Source of the DNA: an uncultured Flavobacteriaceae bacterium
Lineage (GTDB): Bacteria > Bacteroidota > Bacteroidia > Flavobacteriales > Flavobacteriaceae
Assembly (NCBI GenBank): GCA_905182835.1
Contig: CAJJDI010000005.1
Span: 1-46,805, forward strand
Length of the DNA stretch: 46,805 nucleotides
Reading direction: 5' to 3'
Shown: positions 43,622 through 46,805 of the stretch, in pieces
Numbering within the stretch: the first letter of the stretch is position 1
Layout: each line of letters begins with the position of its first letter
Notes under the pieces: model-generated
Databases searched by the model: none
Told to the model about the DNA's origin: nothing
Seen by the model: the letters and a program-made list of their open reading frames with translations, nothing else
Position numbers and translations under genes: made by a program

Positions 43622-45073
43622 ATGAATTTACTAAAGTTTTTACCGCTACTATTGTTTAATTTTTTTGTCTATTCACAGCAGAACATTAAAAAGCCAAACG
43701 TTTTGTTATTCTATATGGATGATTTAAGACCAGAGTTGAATTCTTACGGTTCAACTCATATAAATAGCCCTAATATAGATAAGTTAGCAGAAAAGGGTGT
43801 TCAATTTAACGAGGCGTATGCAAATATTGCGGTATGTGGTGCTTCAAGAGCTAGTATGCTGACTGGTATATATCCTGGTAAAGATTATTTTATTGATTAC
43901 AAAACTAGAGTAGATAAAGAAAAAAACGATATTGTTTCTCTCCCTAGACATCTTAAAAATAATGGTTATACGACTATTTCAAATGGAAAAATATATCACT
44001 TTTTAAATGATAAATTGCAAGATTGGGATGAAGTATGGAGGCCTCATGCTTTTAATAACCCCGAAGGAATTGAGCCTATTAATTGGTGGCAATCTTTATG
44101 GAAAGATTATCAGACAAAGGAAAATAAAGATTTGGAAAATCTTACAGGAAAAGGTCCTGCTTTTGAAATTGCTAACGTAAAGGATAGTGTTTTAATCGAT
44201 GGGCTTTTAACTAATAAAGTTATAAGAGATATCAAAAGGTTGAAAAACCAACCTTCACCATTTTTTCTTACCGCTGGTTTTATATCAAATCATTTGCCAT
44301 TTATAGCTCCAGAGAGATTTTGGGATATGTATGATTATGATTCTATTAAATTACCAAAAAACGATAGACCTGCTGCTAATTCACCTGTAATATCTATAAG
44401 TAATAATGGGGAATTAATCAATGGTTATTTAGGAATTCCTAAGAAAGGAGACTTAAGCGAAGATTTGTCTAAAAAACTAAAGCATGGATATTATGCAACC
44501 GTGTCTTATGTTGATCATTTAGTTGGAAAAATTATAAATACATTAGAAGAAGAAAAACTTTCAAAAAACACCATTATCATATTTGTTTCTGACCATGGTT
44601 TTAACCTTAAGGAGCATTCTCAATGGGGAAAGTATACAAGTCATAGAATTTCCGGAAGAGTTCCACTAATAATATATGACCCAAGGAATAAGTCAACAAT
44701 TAATTCTAATTCACTTGTTGAGCTGGTTGACATATATCCAACTGTGTTAGATCTTTTAGATTTAGAAAATCCAAATCATGTATTGGATGGAAAAAGTCTT
44801 GTTAGTATTCTTAAAAATCCAGCTTATGAGAATAAAAGTCATGTTTTTATGAAAAATGCAAAAGGATACACTATTAAAACAGCAGACTACTGTTATACAG
44901 AGTATTTAAAACTTAAAGATAATCGTCAATTTATTGCTAATATGTTATTCGATCATAAAAATGATATAAATGAAACTATTAACCTTTCTAAAGATGTTAG
45001 ATATAAAAATGTAGTAGATTCTTTAAGTAATTTATTACATAGTAGGTATCGCTACAATATACATGGATTATGA
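43622..45073 (+). CDS. S1-family sulfatase, iduronate-2-sulfatase-like, Cys type
   Basis: A 483-residue exported sulfatase with signal peptide ending FVYSQQ. Metal residues are in LFYMDDLRPELNSYG, and the modification motif is C72-G-A-S-R76 followed by SMLTG. FVSDHGFNLKEHSQWGKYTSHRISGRVPL supplies other ligands, and ISNHLPFIAPERFWDMYD places it with the sulfatases at 32820 and 37965. It is the third member of that subfamily in the locus. It begins divergently from the minus-strand sulfatase and its TGA overlaps the ATG of the next sulfatase by 4 bases. Confidence 0.92.
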   Translation: MNLLKFLPLLLFNFFVYSQQNIKKPNVLLFYMDDLRPELNSYGSTHINSPNIDKLAEKGVQFNEAYANIAVCGASRASMLTGIYPGKDYFIDYKTRVDKEKNDIVSLPRHLKNNGYTTISNGKIYHFLNDKLQDWDEVWRPHAFNNPEGIEPINWWQSLWKDYQTKENKDLENLTGKGPAFEIANVKDSVLIDGLLTNKVIRDIKRLKNQPSPFFLTAGFISNHLPFIAPERFWDMYDYDSIKLPKNDRPAANSPVISISNNGELINGYLGIPKKGDLSEDLSKKLKHGYYATVSYVDHLVGKIINTLEEEKLSKNTIIIFVSDHGFNLKEHSQWGKYTSHRISGRVPLIIYDPRNKSTINSNSLVELVDIYPTVLDLLDLENPNHVLDGKSLVSILKNPAYENKSHVFMKNAKGYTIKTADYCYTEYLKLKDNRQFIANMLFDHKNDINETINLSKDVRYKNVVDSLSNLLHSRYRYNIHGL

Positions 45074-46488
45074 AATTAAAATTACTTAGTATAATGTTTT
45101 TTCTTTTTTCTTTTTTAAGTTTTTCTAATGAATCTAAGAAAAAAAGTAGTCCAAATTTTATTATAATTTTGGTTGATGATCAAGGCTGGAATGGAACTTC
45201 TGTTCAGATGATGGATAAAGAGATCAACTCTAAAAGTGATTTTTATCAAACTCCAAATATTGAAAAATTAGCTAAAAAAGGTATGCGATTTTCTAGTGCT
45301 TATGCAAGTGCGCCCGTTTGTGCTCCATCAAGATATAGTATACAATTTGGCCAAACTCCAGCTAGATTAAAAATGATTAGAGTGGGTATGAATACCTCTC
45401 ATATAAACCACTCAACAGATTTAACTATTCCAAAACAATTAAAGGATATAAACTCAAATTATGTTTCTGCACATTTTGGAAAATGGGGTATTGGTGCATA
45501 TCCTTCAGTTTTAGGATATAACGAGAGTGATGGCGCTACAGGTAATAAAGATGGTGGGTTTGATCCTAAATCTAATAATCTTCAATGGCAGAATTCAATT
45601 GATAAGGATCCTAAAAAAATGTTTAGTTTGACAGAAAAAGCCATAGACTTTATTGACAGACAAACTAAATCTAATAATCCATTTTTTTTGCAACTTTCCC
45701 ATTATGCAGTTCATTCAAATATTGTAATGAGAGAAGCAACCCTTAAAAAATATAATAATCTCCCTAAAGGAAAATATCAAAAAAATTCTGGCTTTGCAGC
45801 AATGACAGAGGATTTGGATGATAGCTTAGGTTTGTTGTTTAATAAAATTGAAGAACTGGGTATTGAAGATAATACTTATATAATTTATACATCTGATAAT
45901 GGTTCAGTTCCAATAATGCCTCCCAAAAAGTTTTATAAAGAAAGTTATAATTACCCATTAAGTAGAGGTAAGTGGGATGCTAATGAAGGGGGGGTTAGAG
46001 TTCCGTTTATTGTTGTCGGTCCTGGAATTGAAAAAAATGTAGAATCAAAATCGATTATATCATTTAGTGATATTTTGCCTACTATTATTGATTTAGCAGG
46101 AAATAAAATTAAGAATGATAAATATCTTGATGGTGGAAGTCTTAAGAATGTTCTGGAAAATTATAAAATGAATAAGATACTTAGAAATGATGAAGGTATA
46201 GTGTTTCATGTACCTTATGAAAATGGTATAGCTTTAAAGAGAGCTCATTCAGCAATTAGAGTAGATAATTTTAAGCTTATAAAATTCTATGACAATGGAC
46301 AATTAATGTTATTTGACTTAGATAATGATTTAGGAGAAAAAAATGATCTTTCATCTTCTAATTCAAGCAAAACGTTAAAGTTGGAATTGTTATTAGATAA
46401 TTATTTAAAAAAAGTAAAAGCACCTAAATGGAAGCCTGGGGTTCATTGGCGTCAAACTCCAATTAAAAAAATTAATTCGTTTCATTAG
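45070..46488 (+). CDS. S1-family sulfatase, arylsulfatase-A-like, Cys type
   Basis: A 472-residue exported sulfatase with signal peptide ending FLSFSN. The metal pair lies in IILVDDQGWNG. The modification motif is C84-A-P-S-R88, continuing YSIQFGQTPARL. HFGKWGIGAYPSVLGYNESDG, LSHYAVHSN and YTSDNGSVP are typical of arylsulfatase A-like S1 enzymes. GKWDANEGGVRVPFIVVGPG is also characteristic of that branch. It therefore belongs to a different subfamily from the preceding gene, with which it overlaps by 4 bases, and probably attacks another sulfate position of the same glycan. Confidence 0.92.
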   Translation: MKLKLLSIMFFLFSFLSFSNESKKKSSPNFIIILVDDQGWNGTSVQMMDKEINSKSDFYQTPNIEKLAKKGMRFSSAYASAPVCAPSRYSIQFGQTPARLKMIRVGMNTSHINHSTDLTIPKQLKDINSNYVSAHFGKWGIGAYPSVLGYNESDGATGNKDGGFDPKSNNLQWQNSIDKDPKKMFSLTEKAIDFIDRQTKSNNPFFLQLSHYAVHSNIVMREATLKKYNNLPKGKYQKNSGFAAMTEDLDDSLGLLFNKIEELGIEDNTYIIYTSDNGSVPIMPPKKFYKESYNYPLSRGKWDANEGGVRVPFIVVGPGIEKNVESKSIISFSDILPTIIDLAGNKIKNDKYLDGGSLKNVLENYKMNKILRNDEGIVFHVPYENGIALKRAHSAIRVDNFKLIKFYDNGQLMLFDLDNDLGEKNDLSSSNSSKTLKLELLLDNYLKKVKAPKWKPGVHWRQTPIKKINSFH

Positions 46489-46570
46489 TTAATTATTTAA
46501 ATTAATTTTTTTATTTCTTCAAAAATCATATAAATAGCTTCATATCTTATATTAAACAGTTAATTATCAG

Positions 46571-46600
46571 TTGATTTATTTTTAGTAATTAAGTATATTG
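46571..46600 (+). promoter_or_regulatory. Possible Bacteroidota promoter
   Basis: TTG at 46571-46573 and TATATTG at 46594-46600 are 20 bases apart, the normal spacing of -33 and -7 elements; the -7 box is one T short of TAnnTTTG. It lies 34 bases before the ATG of the gene that runs off the window. Confidence 0.35.
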
Positions 46601-46634
46601 TATCTTAAATCTTTAATTAACCTAAAACAAAACA

Positions 46635-46805
46635 ATGAAAAAAATTACTCAAAATTTAACTAATCATAAAGCTTGGCAAAGCACAATATTTGCTTTCCTG
46701 TTTTTATTTAGTTTAACAATTAACGCTCAGGAGGTAGGCCAAGAGTACATTGGTAATCCTGATATTAACACCACGAATACTTCGCCTGAAACAGGTTCTA
46801 ATGTA
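46635..46805 (+). CDS. Secreted protein, 5' part only
   Basis: The first 57 codons of a gene that continues past the right edge. The signal peptide is MKKITQNLTNHKAWQSTIFA followed by a hydrophobic core FLFLFSLTINAQ with cleavage after INAQ. The mature start, EVGQEYIGNPDINTTNTSPE, is polar and Asn/Thr-rich and gives no domain. The position behind the sulfatases suggests another secreted enzyme or binding protein of the same locus, but nothing visible proves it. Confidence 0.75.
   Translation, partial: MKKITQNLTNHKAWQSTIFAFLFLFSLTINAQEVGQEYIGNPDINTTNTSPETGSNV

Noticed and set aside
1-46805. CRISPR array, tRNA, rRNA, insertion sequence or prophage
   Set aside because: No regularly spaced repeats, cloverleaf-like sequence, rRNA core, transposase or phage gene was recognised on either strand.

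Overview
The window is a low-GC stretch of a Bacteroidota chromosome, almost certainly from a marine flavobacterium (Flavobacteriia). The evidence is two SusC/SusD pairs, lipoprotein signals, type IX secretion (T9SS) C-terminal sorting tails on secreted hydrolases, absence of obvious Shine-Dalgarno sites, AT-rich spacers, and a sulfatase-rich gene set typical of algal-polysaccharide degraders. No tRNA, rRNA, CRISPR array, transposase or phage gene was seen.

Region 1 (about 0.4-20.3 kb) is a complete alpha-glucan (starch/glycogen-type) utilisation locus in two divergent arms. The minus arm reads SusC-like TonB transporter, SusD-like lipoprotein, SusE-like lipoprotein, a terminator, then a large secreted T9SS alpha-amylase (GH13). 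The plus arm reads LacI-type regulator, SLC45-like sugar MFS permease, beta-phosphoglucomutase, GH65 maltose phosphorylase, SusA-like periplasmic GH13, an alpha/beta-hydrolase esterase, and a GH13 lipoprotein. The inferred flow is surface binding and cutting, import by SusC/D, periplasmic cutting to maltose, MFS import, phosphorolysis to glucose plus beta-glucose-1-phosphate, and conversion to glucose-6-phosphate. The most striking feature is that the SusD carries an inserted SusE/SusF-type module that closely matches the three modules of the SusE next door. Two LacI-like palindromes lie on either side of the regulator gene.

Region 2 (about 20.3-27.5 kb) holds unrelated genes: an isoprenylcysteine-methyltransferase-like membrane protein, an HI0933-type flavoprotein, an S9A prolyl oligopeptidase lipoprotein, a fasciclin-domain protein, a 49-residue basic protein, a possible small RNA, and a second flavoprotein.

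Region 3 (27.8 kb to the right edge) is a second, sulfated-polysaccharide locus: SusC, SusD, a 36-residue membrane peptide, five Cys-type S1 sulfatases, a divergent GH10, a GH3, a small secreted protein, a GH5 with binding module and T9SS tail, and the start of a further secreted protein at the edge. Endo-acting GH10/GH5, exo-acting GH3 and many sulfatases suggest a sulfated xylan-like or related beta-linked algal glycan, but the substrate is inferred. The GH5 has no ATG, GTG or TTG start in front of its clear signal peptide; it either starts at ATT/ATA overlapping the previous stop codon or is reached by slippage on an A8 run. No regulator for this locus is inside the window.
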